Below are positions 45,892 through 58,423 of a stretch of DNA of 64,000 nucleotides, one piece after another. Under the pieces are notes generated by a model. It made no database searches and had not been told where the DNA came from. It worked only from the letters and a program-made list of their open reading frames with translations. Position 1 is the first letter of the stretch. Every line of letters begins with the position of its first letter. Position numbers and translations under genes: made by a program. The stretch spans positions 13,267,434-13,331,433 of the forward strand of contig NC_049987.1 in the NCBI RefSeq assembly GCF_000003815.2, in the 5' to 3' direction. Origin of the DNA: Branchiostoma floridae (lineage: Eukaryota; Chordata; Leptocardii; Amphioxiformes; Branchiostomatidae).

Positions 45892-47622
45892 ATGTACACG
45901 GGCACCAGTCAGGACAAAAAGGTTCCCGGAGTGGCGGGGGCAGGGGCAAGGTAAGGACTCATGTTTTGTCTCTTATCTTTGTGCTCTGTGATTCAATGAA
46001 AATACACGAAAAAAAAAATGTCACAATAGATTTGCAATCTTACTTGACAGGCTCTTAACAATTTGACATTGTCACTTTGTACTAGATTTGTTTCAGCCAT
46101 ATTCTATTACCGTACATATCGTGAATAATATATGGATAACGCTGTTGTTTAAAGATATCTTACTGATTGTAAGATACATGTGCACCAGCATGTCCCAGCA
46201 TCACCAACACTAACTGTATTTTCGTTTTCTATTTCTGGATAAACTTGTTGTAACTTATTCCTTTAAAAGCAACATTACATGATGATACAATGAAGGCAAT
46301 GATCTGGGTAATGAGTAAATACTTCGTTGAGGTTCGTTCTCTGTAACAATTTTTATCTATGTTTTCGCCTACAGATACGCCAAGAAAAAAATAAAGTCAT
46401 CCAAAAACGGCTGGGTTGGGATTGACGAAAGTGACGCCAAACTGGCCAATCAGGACATAGATGACGATCTGTCCCACTCTCTGGATAGGTAAGCTGGAAG
46501 TTAAACGCCTTTTCATTGGAGGAATTCTACATGTCAACTTGGTTCTGGTGGTTAGGATGATCTAAGCGTAAGTGAAATTCTAGAGCACGTACACCTAGTA
46601 TACATGTTAGTGAGAGTGTCTCAGTGCATCTCAACAAGATAATGTATCGTAAATGCATCGATGTTTCGTTCGAAGAAATTTCACATAAAAGTTTTCTTTT
46701 CTGATGTAGGATCCATCTACAGAAGTATCGTACGATGATCGAGAGATCCTACAACACTAGAGGCATCAGGAGACAACACACAGACTTATCTATTCAGAGA
46801 GACATCGCCCTGAAACTCGACCTGGACTCTGCACTGAGCAGGCCACCGCGCTCAAAGCTCGAACGGCCAGGGAGCTCTCTAGCGGATTCTAGTATGACTG
46901 CAGCTGGGAGGAGACCGAGGACAGCAACGCCGACTAACGGCAGACAGAAGAAACGCAGGAACGCGACGGCTGTCGCTCCAAACAGTGACCGATTACTTCG
47001 AAGCAGAAGCGCCTCCTCTTTTGGCGACAAGTCAAAATTAGACGAGAAACGAGGGAGAACTCTGTCAACAGACTCAGAACTGTCAGTGATCTCAAAGAGT
47101 AGCGAGACTAGTACCAGTACTGAAGCGGACGATATTAGTGTTGTTACCGCAAGCACACAACCTAGACTACTGAGGAGAGACAGACCCAGTACTGTCTCGG
47201 GCGATAGGATACTCGAACGTGCAAATAGTCGTGACAATGATCCGTACTATGGAAAATCACCTTATACCTTGACGACGTCAACGTTCACGTTATCAGGAGC
47301 TGCACGATCTCCGAATCCCGTTAGGGGGCGCCCCAGACCGAAGACTGCTGTTCCGCAAAGTCGGACAAGAAACTCACGGGCTGAAGCCCAATCGTTAAGA
47401 TTACTGAAGTCTAAGACACACATAGATGAACTGCTTGGCTCTGAGATAGAGGCTAGAAGGAAGGCGCATGAAGAACAGAGAAAAGCCTTGAAGGAGGAAA
47501 CGGAAAGAAAATTGAGAGAAAAAGTAGAAAACTTTTGCCAGAGATTGGACGAATTTAAGAAACAACAAAAAGACGAAGCAAACATGTTTCGACCAAGGCA
47601 TTTCAATTTCGCCCACTTTTAG
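45892..47622 (+). CDS. Unknown basic, Ser/Arg-rich protein with C-terminal helix
   Basis: Model of 361 residues. Exons: 45892-45950, 46375-46488, 46710-47622, all phase 2 joins. The N-terminus is basic (RYAKKKIKSSKNGW) followed by an acidic patch (DQDIDDDLSHSLD-like) and a stretch reading RIHLQKYRTMIERSYN. The middle is a long Ser/Thr/Arg-rich, probably disordered region (RRPRTATPTNGRQKKRR, SETSTSTEADD, RDRPSTVSG). The last 60 residues are a charged helix (EARRKAHEEQRKALKEETER then LREKVENFCQRLDEFKK), likely coiled coil. No signal peptide or membrane segment, so cytoplasmic or nuclear. I do not recognise the family. Confidence 0.8.
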
Positions 47623-49576
47623 TACGTAGGTCAGATTTGTGAAGAGGAATTCCCATGGAATGGGCAAAAACGTCATGTACAGCTAATTTTTTTTTTGTCA
47701 ATATGTTTACGTCGCATATTAGTAACATAACATATCATATGAAGATGCTAAGAATATAACTTGACTAATCGACGCAGTGCAACAGCGTTATGATAGTCCT
47801 TAAGGTGTACTATCATATCATATCATATCATATCATTTCATAAATTACCATATGATATAGATATCGAGAAGCTCAAAGGAAATGTATACTAGTACTTCGG
47901 AGATGCTGTTTGCAGTAAACCTCTCTCGTATCTGATTTCTTTGCATTTTCATCATAACATCTATTACACAGGGCCTATTTCCCAAGCAGAATGTTGTGGT
48001 GAAAAATCGTAATGTGTAATCTGATTGAGGAAGTTCTAACAGTTCCTAACCAAATATAAGTAGATTATGTATAATGGCTAGATTCAGATAGCGTTGATAA
48101 AAGATCAAACGATGTTTCGTGCCAGATTACAAACATGTGGAATGTTTCTTTGAAAAGGCTGCAAGGTGTGTGGATTCGTAACAGTGGAATATAACCATGA
48201 GAGCCCAGAGAGAGCCACTTGATGGACCGTTACACCGTCCTCTGAAACAAGAACAAGCGTTATTTCTAAACGAGACAATTTATCCTCTGATGAATGAATA
48301 GTGATAAAATGTTCAAGCGTCTTCTCCAACTAGCTGCGGTACATTGATGCCAATACGTCTTAGCGGAATGGGGTAGAACTACACATGATGACACCAACTT
48401 CTTGATGTGTATGCTGATTGGTACAATAAGATATTATATTGACCTATCAGTGTAGACCAACATTAGCTTTGCCGGGATACAACACCCAGCTGAGAATTGA
48501 TTGGCTGCTTAATGGCCAATGGTATGTCCAATAGATTTCTAATCATCATCATTAAATTTGGTATGTCTATACTGATTGGTCTTCCCGTTACTTTTGGCCA
48601 ACCAGCACTCAATTAACTATGCAAACACGATACTTCAATGGTGGTCCCGCATAGCAAACATTGCTATATGTTGATTGGTAAGGGTATCGATTACATTCCT
48701 ACTAACATTGACTAACCAATGGATACTAGGCTACTATGACGCTGAGTTCAAGCTACTGCATTTATTTTCTTGGCTGCTAGACGGCGCTCCTAAATATTCA
48801 ACGGTTGTATAGACAATGCAACTCTATGGTGTTATGCTTTTGTGAGCCACTAAGTGTCGCCTTTGACATTCAACGTAAAGCAGGTGTTACTTTGGAGCTT
48901 CTATTGTTGGGCAGACGGAAAAGATTGTGCAATAAAGGTAGCTTTGACAAAATGTTAAAACTTCTATGCCACCCTTCATGATTTCCTAGATATCTAAGGC
49001 AATGTTGCTTGACATCGTGCAACTACTGAAAATCGTCCGGATATGCTTAGAGTTTCGTGTGGATCCCAGCTGAGGATCTTAGCCCAGTTTATCCCCTTTG
49101 ATACCTTTCAATACTTAAGAATACGAAAAGCCCGATAATGATTTAGCAATGATTTATGTAGTACTATATGTACATATTTTGTCCAAGTTTCCGACATCTA
49201 CTGGTGTCCTTGACGAAATGTGAGACTAAAACGCACCGGATATTGGAGAAAGTGTATCCTTGTGATCAGTAGTTGCTAAGACCGTACTCTATTGCATTTG
49301 ATGATCTTCCTCTGTCCAAATTACACAGATTCTACGTATAAAAGTCCTATCCTGTGGCAAAATTCTGGGACCACATGACTACACACTCGTCATAATAGTT
49401 TGTCTTCACATTGACCCGTTGTTCGATGTTCGAAAAGTTATTCCAGAACTACAAAATCCCTGTGTTCTAGACTAGCAACGGAGTTCGATATAAGTTGTTT
49501 ACAGTTACGACTGACTATTCGAATCGACAGACGCACATTTGAGGCCGTCTCGTATTTAGTTCAGACTTCTGGCGAC
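47623..49576. other. Intergenic region with CCAAT cluster
   Basis: It includes a tcata microsatellite at 47810-47840 and, at 48417-48720, seven CCAAT/ATTGG pentamers. No exon is seen. It should hold the 3' end of the upstream gene and the promoter of the gene at 49577. Confidence 0.5.
48417..48720. promoter_or_regulatory. Cluster of seven CCAAT boxes
   Basis: ATTGG or CCAAT occurs at 48417, 48500, 48516, 48528, 48575, 48674 and 48716, four with the extended gattgg form. CCAAT is the core of NF-Y sites. The distance to the next ATG (about 0.9 kb) is long for a core promoter, so an enhancer role is only a possibility. Confidence 0.35.
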
Positions 49577-51719
49577 ATGTCCAGAAGACGCGGCAGACGG
49601 AGACACCGGCGGGCCCGGGTGGTAACGTTCCCGTCCTGTCCTCTCTCACATGTTGACAAGGAAGATGGACGTCAGCGGTACCTGATAGTAGCTGTGGTCA
49701 CGGCGATGCTTCTCTTTGCTGTGACATCGGTGAGTTTCCTACAACAACAACAACAACAATCTAACATTACCGTTTCACCATTGATCATAGTTACAGTTTT
49801 AGTACATAAACTACTGGATATTGATATCATGACAAACAGAGCAGATAAAGTAGGTTCTCTTCCCTTGTCTTTCACAAACTCAATCATCACATGATATAAC
49901 GTTATTTTTTAAAACTGATGTGAAAAGTCGAGAAAGTTAACTCAATCATTTCATAAAATGGTGAGTTTCCGAGTCAAGAAGCCATGGACAACCGAGTCTC
50001 CATTTTGTTCATACTATGAGATTGACTGTGTGTTTTCAGGTTGCTGCCATGGCGGTCACGGTTCAGTCCAACACCGATGCGGACGAAGTTGCCACCAACC
50101 TTTCCCCGTACCGAAGCTGGGGAGACCACCGAGCAGAGAACGATAATGTATGCTCTTGTTGCCTATCTTTCACTGAATTTACATGCCATTTGAAAACTCG
50201 AAAAAGTTAACACAATCCTTTGATAGAAAAGTGATTCTGAATTTCCAAGTCTACATGACTACACGATTCGAGTGCTTATTCCGTCCTTACGATGAGATTG
50301 AGTGTGTTTTGTTTGTAGGTAGCTGTGGTAACTATCACGGTACCATCCCGCTACAACACCGATGTGAATGACACGGACGCCAACGATCCTTCGCACCAAA
50401 GCTGGGGAGACAGCCGAGTCGGCACCGCAGATCCCGGCGGTCTCTCCGGGCAGAGCGGATGGGAAAGGCCTTGGGTCCAGGTGAAGCACGGCTTCGCTGA
50501 AGGTGAAGACGACACTCAAGCTCATCGCGATTCCGACAGCATGACATCGACTGATGCCTCTCCAAAGACGAATATAATATCTACTCCCCTTCCGACAGAC
50601 GGCATGGACAATGTCAAAGTTCCTGACCAGACGGAGACTCTCAGATCTGCGGGCTGGAAAAGTTTCCGTGTTGAGAAGGATCCCACGTGCGACGTCTCTA
50701 GTCACACTCAGGTCCCAACGGTCGGGCCACAAGTTGGAGATGTAGAGTGGGATGGAGTCGAGGTCTGGAGGTTCACGGTTGAATATAACCACCGCAGCAC
50801 CGTCAGGGTTCGCCTGTCAAAGATCCCCGACGACTCCTCTCCAGAGACCAACGACAGCCCCGCCGCTAACATGACCCAGCTTGAGCTCAAACCGAATTCC
50901 TCACTTGAGAAGAAATTACGCGGTGGCATCGACAACACGGGCACTACCGCTATGGACAATGTACGAATGACGAACACCACAGATTTGAAACTGTACCTGG
51001 ATACCGTGCTGACCGACAGCATGAAGAGCCGTGAGAGAAAGCATCGCGTCATCAAACGTATCAAGAAGGCCCGAGCCATCGCACTGGCTGTGGTCGGTGT
51101 GCTGATAGCGACTGATGCACTTCCAAAGATGAATACCAAGTCCACGACCCCTCCGACAGACGAAATGAAGAATGCCCAAGTTCCTGACCAGACGGAGACT
51201 CTCGAGTCCGAGGGCTGGAAAAGGTTCCGTTTTGAGCAAAATCTCACGTGCGACGTCTACAGTCACACTCATCAGGTCCCAACGGTCGGGTCACAAGTTG
51301 GAGATGGAGAGTGGGATGGATACGAGAACTGGGGCTTTACAGCCAAAGATAACCACCGCAGCGCCGCCAGGGTACGCCACCGTGTTTCAAAGATCCCCGA
51401 CGACTCCTCTCCAGAGACCAGCGACAGCCCCGCCCCTAACATGACCCAACTTGAGCCCAAACCGATCTCTTCACTTGACAATAAAGTACGCGGTGACATC
51501 GACAACACGCACACTTCCGCTATGGACAATGTACGAATTAACACCATGGATTTGAATCTGTACCTGAATGCCGTGCTGACCGACAGCATGAAGAGCCGCA
51601 AGAGAAAATACCGCGTGGTCAAACGTATCAAGAAGGCCCGAGCCATCGCACTGGTAGTCGTTGGTATGCTGATAGCGGGAGCGGTTGCACACACCTTCCT
51701 GGCCCACATTCCAAAGTGA
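49577..51719 (+). CDS. Membrane protein with internal tandem duplication
   Basis: Model of 553 residues. Exons: 49577-49729, 50040-50147, 50319-51719, all phase 0. The Arg-rich N-terminus (MSRRRGRRRHRRAR) is followed by a hydrophobic stretch (LIVAVVTAMLLFAVTS), suggesting a type II anchor. Exon 2 and the start of exon 3 are related (VAAMAVTV../VAVVTITV.., both reaching a SWGD motif). Exon 3 holds two direct repeats of about 187-189 codons (50550-51110 and 51111-51677). Each has VPDQTETL, a GW(K)-F-F stretch, LTCDV/PTCDV, QVPTVG, SKIPDDSSPET, VLTDSMKSR, then a basic RVIKRIKKARAIAL-type hydrophobic end. The final copy ends with a second membrane-like segment (ALVVVGMLIAGAVAHTFLA). I do not recognise the family; function unknown. 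AATAAA at 51903 ends it. Confidence 0.8.
50550..51677 (+). repeat. Two 561-567 bp in-frame coding repeats
   Basis: Repeat 1 is 50550-51110 and repeat 2 is 51111-51677. Both start actgatgc(c/a)(t/c)tccaaagat(g)-like sequence and end gctgatagcg. Long stretches are identical (for example tcaaagatccccgacgactc), so the duplication is fairly recent or homogenised. Confidence 0.9.
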
Positions 51720-51902
51720 AAAGGGTCTTATTTGTTAGAAAAAATGCTCAAGAGTTCTTGATGTACCACTGATGTAATTATACTGCAGAAGGGAAAATTG
51801 ACTGATTGTCGATGGTTTCTTTTGTTACAATAGGTGACATGTTGTTGTACTAGACTATGTTAAACTTCCGTTACAATGTAACATTGTACAACACATATTC
51901 CT

Positions 51903-51908
51903 AATAAA
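51903..51908 (+). promoter_or_regulatory. Polyadenylation signal
   Basis: AATAAA 184 bases after the stop of the internally duplicated membrane protein gene. Confidence 0.6.
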
Positions 51909-52249
51909 AACATATTGGAGGGTAACAATTCTCTCTTCCGTCGCCACAGAGATTTTGTACCAATTTCTTATGTTCGGCACCATGTATTTTGTATGTATGT
52001 ACATAGCGTTCAGCACCAAGGATAGGAGTTTGTGTGTGTGTGTGGATGGATGGTGTTCAGCACCAAAGATAATGCATTTGTGTGTGAATGATGTTCAGAA
52101 TCAAGAAACGGTATGTTTGTATGCAATTAATGTTGGCTAAAAGAACGGGTATGTTTGCGTGTGCACGGACAAATTTCAGAACCACGGACAGGTATGTTCT
52201 CGTAACCCACAAGAATGACATTCAAATTATTTATCAACAAGGAATTAAT

Positions 52250-52435
52250 CACAAAACTAGGCCATTTCAAGACATACTAACAAGTCAGATATCACCACAA
52301 TCCATTCATAGCTTCCTTACTCATACTGACCAATGTTGCTGAAACACAAAGAAACGGATGGCAGACAGACAGACAGACAGACAGACACATCGAAAACAAT
52401 ACCTCCATTTTAATGGACGTAACAAACGTTTTAGC
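52250..52435 (+). mobile_element. 3' end of a dispersed transposon, second copy
   Basis: It carries caatccattcatagcttcct, then a cagacagaca tract and cgaaaacaatacctccatt, matching the tail type at 11700-12010. Confidence 0.4.
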
Positions 52436-52997
52436 AAACATGCATACCAGGAAAATACTAATCACTGATCCATGCAGACTATTCATACATATACTATTTA
52501 TACCCAGACCCCGCCCCTGTCTATATCTACATTGTATATTCCTGTCATTTTTAAAAAACCATAGACTATAGTTTCTAGGTGGCATAATTTCTCTCCGATT
52601 GGTGCGCAAGTGAATGTCATTCTTAAAAACTCCTCAGCGTTGCACAAGTCTCAGCACACTGGCGATCATAACGTAAATAGATAAATGTGCTTTGCTTTAC
52701 ATGATTTAAGAAAACAAGACGCCATTTCTATACATTCGTTTCACTTTATATGTTTTCCTCTTTTCTTAAGAACTCTGTCCGCTTTACCCTCTTTCCCCCC
52801 TTGAACAGAGCAGAAGGAAAACATCTTGTTATTGTATGGACTAGCTATATGCTTAACACGGTCTCTGAAATTCAATGACATTCTTCAAGTTAAAGACCTC
52901 TATTCTCTAGATGACTGGCATTTTTCCATATTTTCTCTACAAGCAAGGTTTGTATTTCTTATACAAGGGTCGACCACAATACCCTTTGCCCGGATTG

Positions 52998-53097
52998 NNN
53001 NNNNNNNNNNNNNNNNNNNNNNNNNNNNNNNNNNNNNNNNNNNNNNNNNNNNNNNNNNNNNNNNNNNNNNNNNNNNNNNNNNNNNNNNNNNNNNNNN
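52998..53097. other. Assembly gap (100 N)
   Basis: A standard-size gap of unknown length in noncoding DNA. Confidence 0.99.
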
Positions 53098-56000
53098 ATC
53101 ATGTGGCTGGAATGACGTCAATGAATTTGACATGACAACACAGTAAAAGACGTATCACGAAGGTGATGGTCAAAAATATTGTGCAAAGAAAAGCGGCATG
53201 CTATTCAAAAGTACTGTTATACTATTTCTTTATCTTGAGATGTTTAGAACCTATGGTGCTTTTGGTCGGCGTCTTTGGTTTGCCTTCATAGTAACGGCAA
53301 AATACGAACCAAACATCAATTCCAGATGACTGTTTTGTTACATTAAAGCAACAACTGTATATGTAAGTACGAGCAGACTATCTTTATTTGAAAATGTTAA
53401 AAACCTACAGTGCTTTTTGTCAGTGCCTTTGGTTTGCCAAAAACAAAAAAACGAAACAAATACGAACAAAACATAGATTATAGATATCTTTTTTTCCAAA
53501 CTTTGAATTACATGAAAACAACAAAATTCTTCATGTGAATCACTGTTACAATGTACTCTTCAAGATGTTTTGTAATCAAGGGGACACGTTTCGCACAGGT
53601 ACAGGTTCTAAGGAGCTGGTAACACAGGTGACCTGTGACACAGAGGAGGACCTTTCAGTGAAGTAGAGTAAATACGTGTGGATTGTTGTGTGCCGACATG
53701 CAGGCGTGACTTGTCAAACAGTGTGTGAAAGAACGGACAACAATCCCGACAGCGATAACTGTGTTAGTCTTCCATGGGAGAGAAGTGGAAAAAGCAACGG
53801 GCGATTCCATGTGAATATGTCGAGGGGACGGTATATGGTTGTAAATTCATTGTAATCGTTAGTGGTTTACTTTTAGTTTATGATACACTAATACGAGGTC
53901 AACCATGTCGTTGGTAATTCTATGAAAAAGTTTCAAAATCCCTGTAGCATTTTGAAATGCTTCGTTAATATCATCTGGCAGATTCCAACCCCCTCTCCCC
54001 AGAAAGGTGCAACGGACCAAGTGACCTGAACGGGTGGTTACGCCTGTCATTGCATGCTAGCAACCGGTGTGTGTGTGCGGCACTGTGTTACCGTCAGGCC
54101 GGTTGTAGGTAGGCGAGGCATGGTCGATTAATTCGGCATTCACAAAGGTTGGCTCGACGCTGAAAGAGACAACAGGGATATTACTGTGATTTGGAAAGAG
54201 GTAGCATCACAACTGCTTGTTACCGAAGGCCATGACAGAAGAGAACTAGAGACCAGAACGAATCGATGACACGGGCGTAGAAAGGTAAGAATTGAAATAC
54301 TATTTGATGAACATCCATTATGGTCTATTACATGATATGATACATCAATCTATGATACGTGTTTCTTGACGAAAGATCAGATAATACAAGTTTATCAGAA
54401 ACCTGATTTCTAAGATAGTAGACACTTTGGGTAACGTAGAAAATACAATTAAACTAGTAATATTTACGCAGAAACAACCTCTGATCAAATACAAATAGTT
54501 ATGGTCCGCGTTATACGCCTTTAGCAACACATTATTAAGAAACATGTTTAATCTCTATACCTGTCGTTGTAATCAGCTATTGTTCCGTCGTGGCTCTAAA
54601 TTATGACCATACCTGCACAACAACCACCCGTATAACACACCCCGTTTCCCACATTTGCGGCCACTTCTGGTCACTAATTAAAAGAGTTCAAAGTCAGCGA
54701 TTCACTCTGTCTACACAACAGTACTAAATGCCTCGTTAATAAAAAATCAACGGGCCTAAACGTGTGTCTATAGAAATCGGTACCATCTATCATTCAAAGT
54801 AAACATATATATAAGAAATCTGAAGATGTAAATGTTTCGTGCGTTGCTTCTGCATTTCAAGTATCTACCAGACTAACTTCGCGCGCTGGCTATATATAGG
54901 GAGAATAGTTTTCCTGGGGAGTTTGGCCACTTATGGGTTTCTTTTGCCTACACGTGCACGCTACGTATACACTTCCCATGGAATAACTCTTCTGGCCAAT
55001 TATTCACTCTAATTTTATCAAATTTTATAACTCATGACCCACTAGGCTAGGAATGCATCGTAGAAGCTACCATGATCATACCATCGCACGATTGTATGGT
55101 ATGTCCGGCAGTGCATTTGTTTTGTACCTGAACCAGCTGTTTAGCATATCGTCATTTCTATTCCCAAGTTGCATAATCTGTCCTCATCCAGCTATTTTTT
55201 TTGCAGCACTAATTTACAACATTTTTGTACTGTTATGTTCACTTAATTTGGGCAGATTTAAAAGTTTGTAGACCCCATTAACACGACGAAGCCTATGATC
55301 GCCATGTTAAGTGACCAGTTTACTTTGTATGTACGAATCTATGGAGATTTCAGTAGAACATCGGAATGGGACGTAGCAACAGTTGGTAGAAGTGCTATGT
55401 TTACCATGACATTTCTACGTATACCTGTATGAGTTAAGTGAATTCCATAGTCTATGTCACAGTAAAAATCTATGATTCAACTGAAGCAAAATGTGATTTG
55501 CTTGCAACATGAAGAATGAACGGAAGGGGTATTCGGTCAAAAAAGTTATAAAACAAGAGCTTTTAAAAAAAGCTGGTCTTTCGCTTACTTATATTGTGTA
55601 GGTAAAACTTTTACCAGATGAGTTTCAGAACAGTTTCAATGGTATGAACTAGGGGTGGGTACTGGAACAGAAAATTCAGGTACAGGTACAAAGGATCAGG
55701 TGCAGGTCCGGACTTGATGGTCTGTGAAAACTTTTGAAGGGGCGATACTCAAAACAATTGTCCATTTCGCTACTAAGGAATTAGTGGAGTATCTGATTAC
55801 CACTGGTGTTATAAAGTCCTATGTTCATGTGAACAACACTTGTTCTGTACGTTGACGTACAAAGTTTATTCAATTTGTTCTCGTAATTTATTGCACCAGT
55901 AAGCCCTTAAACGTATAGATGCCTGCTGATATAATGTGTTCATTTTCTAATTGGTGCAGCATCCAGTTTACTGATTTTTGTCAGGTCTGTGTCTGTTAAT

Positions 56001-57605
56001 AAAATTGTACTTAATGAGTTTCAAAATGCAAATGCAGTTTCATTGTGGTATGTTGAAAGGAACGTTTCATTTCTTTTCGGAATGCAAAATTATTGAGATT
56101 TTGATTCATTACGTCAGTGGTTATGGGCCACAAACTCACTCCATCGGGGTAGCTTGGAATCTTCTCATTTGAAATCAATTAGATAAAATATTAGTCAGTG
56201 TATTTTACATATATCAAAGAGGGATACACTTTTGTTGAAGTTTCTTCCACGAAGATCCCTTGAAATTTCGAGTAGTAAGCAATTTTCCACATGCAACCGC
56301 CTCCCACCCCACGTCAGATCTCTGCACAATTCTGGATTTCATAGAGGTAATTCTCCACATCGTGACTTAGGCTCTGGGTCATTTCAACTTGAGAAGGATC
56401 AGAGGACTGATCGAAAGCGTCGGTATATAAGCGCTTTATTTTGTGCACGGATATATGGTCCTAAAATTGTAACATCGTAATAACACATCAAAATCGCGAC
56501 ACCCCTTCCCAACATGCGACACTCCCTTGGGACAAAATGGTGGCGCCCATGGACGCCAACGAAAACAATATACTAGTAGGTTTTGTTATCGCAGGCCTGT
56601 AATGAATTGCTATTTGTTCCAACATATGCAACTATACAAAAGTAGTTGTCTATACATGCGACGTTCCGGGCGAGCTCTCTCCGGTCACCGACCTTCCAAA
56701 ATTTCCACATGGCTGGGGAGGACGCGAGACGCCGCCAGCGAGACCCCGACGGCTGTTTAATAACACCAAGGAGGTTAAAAAAGACCTCGTCAGAGAACTT
56801 GATGCTGTGCCTTTAGGAGATTCATAAATAGAATAACTGTGACAAATTCAGTCGGTAACGATTTTTGTATGCAAAAAAAAAATCAAGTTTTATTTGACTC
56901 TTTTGACAGTAGACCTCCACAAAACTCAGTAGATACATTGTATATAGCTTTCACATCTTTCCTGTATGTACAATGCTCACAGTTCCCTACTCAAGTCAAT
57001 CTATACACTGTCACCAGTCTTCACCAAACACGATTAGAATGTGCTAAGATTCAGGATGGATGCTTTTTTTCCGTTCAATGAATGTTGATCAAAGGCAGAT
57101 ATTTCCTCATGATAGCCATCACTTGAGTTGTACAATGTAAAAGTGGAAAGGACATCATATTCTGATTGTATTTCTTCACTACCTGCTAGCAGAGAGACTG
57201 CACCAGTACACACTATGAACATGTACAGACTCCAGATGTTACAGAAGGTATGAATCCTTTATAAGAATAAGGCGTACTAAAATTACATACCGGTAATTAT
57301 AGGTTTGTTACAATGGCCATTTCTACACCAAAATCTTACATCATGTCTGTCAACCCAGTTCACATGAGATGGAAACAATTGGAGATTTCTTTGATCCGAC
57401 CTGGTCCTCCCCTCCCCCATCTAAGTTTGTGCTACTCAATATCACTAGTTCATGAAAGGACTTACTATACAATGGACTAGATATCCTTTACCATATGAGA
57501 TGACCACAAGCTGACCAGTGTAAAAGCTACAGGTGGTAAGTTTTTTGAAAGCCCATGTTCCCAAGTTTCTGAAGGATGTATAGTATCCTGTGTGGTAACC
57601 ATGTG

Positions 57606-58405
57606 CTACCGCCCGACAACCATCTGTTTGAGATTCTTGAGGCTGTGTTCTCTGGCGACCTGCAGGGCGTGGTCCAAGGCATGGATCTGCACCAACAGCT
57701 TAGCTACCTGCTTAATGCTCTCTCTGTAAGGAAAGGGGATGCAAAAATGAGCGAGTTGTGGGGTAATCAAAATATGTTACAACTAGACACATGTTTGATG
57801 TAGACACAGGCTTTGTGGCACTGGAACTAACCTATACACTGTAAAAACCGAAAACTCTCCTTGTTTTAAATATGAGGTTCAACAACCAAACCTCCAAACA
57901 ACCAAACAATCAAACAAATAATGATTCTCCAGAAATTTGGACTTCAGGTCAAATAGCAAATGTAACATAGCCAGACAATATAATTACTGTTGGTCACTTC
58001 TTTTGTGGCCAAGAGCATGTTATCATTTTATTTAGTTATGAAGTTTTCATAGCTTTAGAATGCTACAACAAGTACTGTGGATATTTGCCAAATAATGTTA
58101 AATTTTGGACAATACTTACGACATTTGTCAGTTTCTTAAAAACATGAAATCTGTAAAAACAGGTACAAATCAACATTTTACCCGTCATGCATATGGCGCA
58201 TCTGAAGACTAAAAGCAAGGAGGTTAAAGAAGGACTAAAAGCAAGGAGGTTAACCTCCTTGCTAAAAGTCATATTTTGCTGTATAGTTTATTGTGTCCAC
58301 CCCTTACCTTGCTTTTCTCCTGTCTATGTCGGGACAGCCGATGCTGTTCTTGTGTAGGTTGAAGTTTAGGAAGATTTTAGGATCTCTTTCCATTGCAACT
58401 ACCAT
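57606..58405 (-). CDS. Two-exon coding fragment of unknown family
   Basis: On the minus strand an exon ending at 58308 reads MVVAMERDPKIFLNFNL then HKNSIGCPDIDRRKAR and stops at a gtaagg donor in phase 2. A second exon (57723-57606) follows a ccttacag acceptor and reads ESIKQVAKLLVQIHALDHA then LQVAREHSLKNLKQMVVGR to a TAG. Phases and frame agree, giving 71 residues from the first ATG. The charge and leucine pattern suggest helices. It is probably the C-terminal part of a longer gene: upstream of 58405 the frame meets a stop within a repeat (caaggaggttaa), and no earlier exon was found. A complete small protein is also possible. Confidence 0.55.
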
Positions 58406-58423
58406 CTCTTTTTAACCTCCTTG
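58214..58423. repeat. CAAGGAGGTTAA repeats with a perfect palindrome
   Basis: GCAAGGAGGTTAACCTCCTTGC at 58241-58262 is a perfect 22-base palindrome. The half-site recurs at 58215 and, inverted, at 58412, and also at 39168 (with an inverted partner) and 56767. It is probably the terminus of a small transposon family. It overlaps the start of the minus-strand exon. Confidence 0.6.

Larger units (their letters stand above)
51720..57605. other. Mostly gene-free region
   Basis: It contains a degenerate repeat with gttcagcaccaa(g/a)gata and ttgtgtgtg units at 52000-52200, a transposon tail at 52250-52435 and a gap. A possible minus-strand open stretch at 57222-57034 carries a hydrophobic segment (MFIVCTGAVSLLAG) and an acidic tail, but no splice context supports it. 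Nothing else convincing was seen. Confidence 0.4.

Noticed and set aside
50259..50792. Minus-strand frames overlapping the duplicated membrane protein gene
   Set aside because: They mirror the GC-rich coding exon and are duplicated only because that exon is duplicated.
57576..57803. Plus-strand open frame over the minus-strand exon
   Set aside because: The minus strand has matching splice sites and frame with the exon at 58308-58405, so the plus-strand frame is its shadow.
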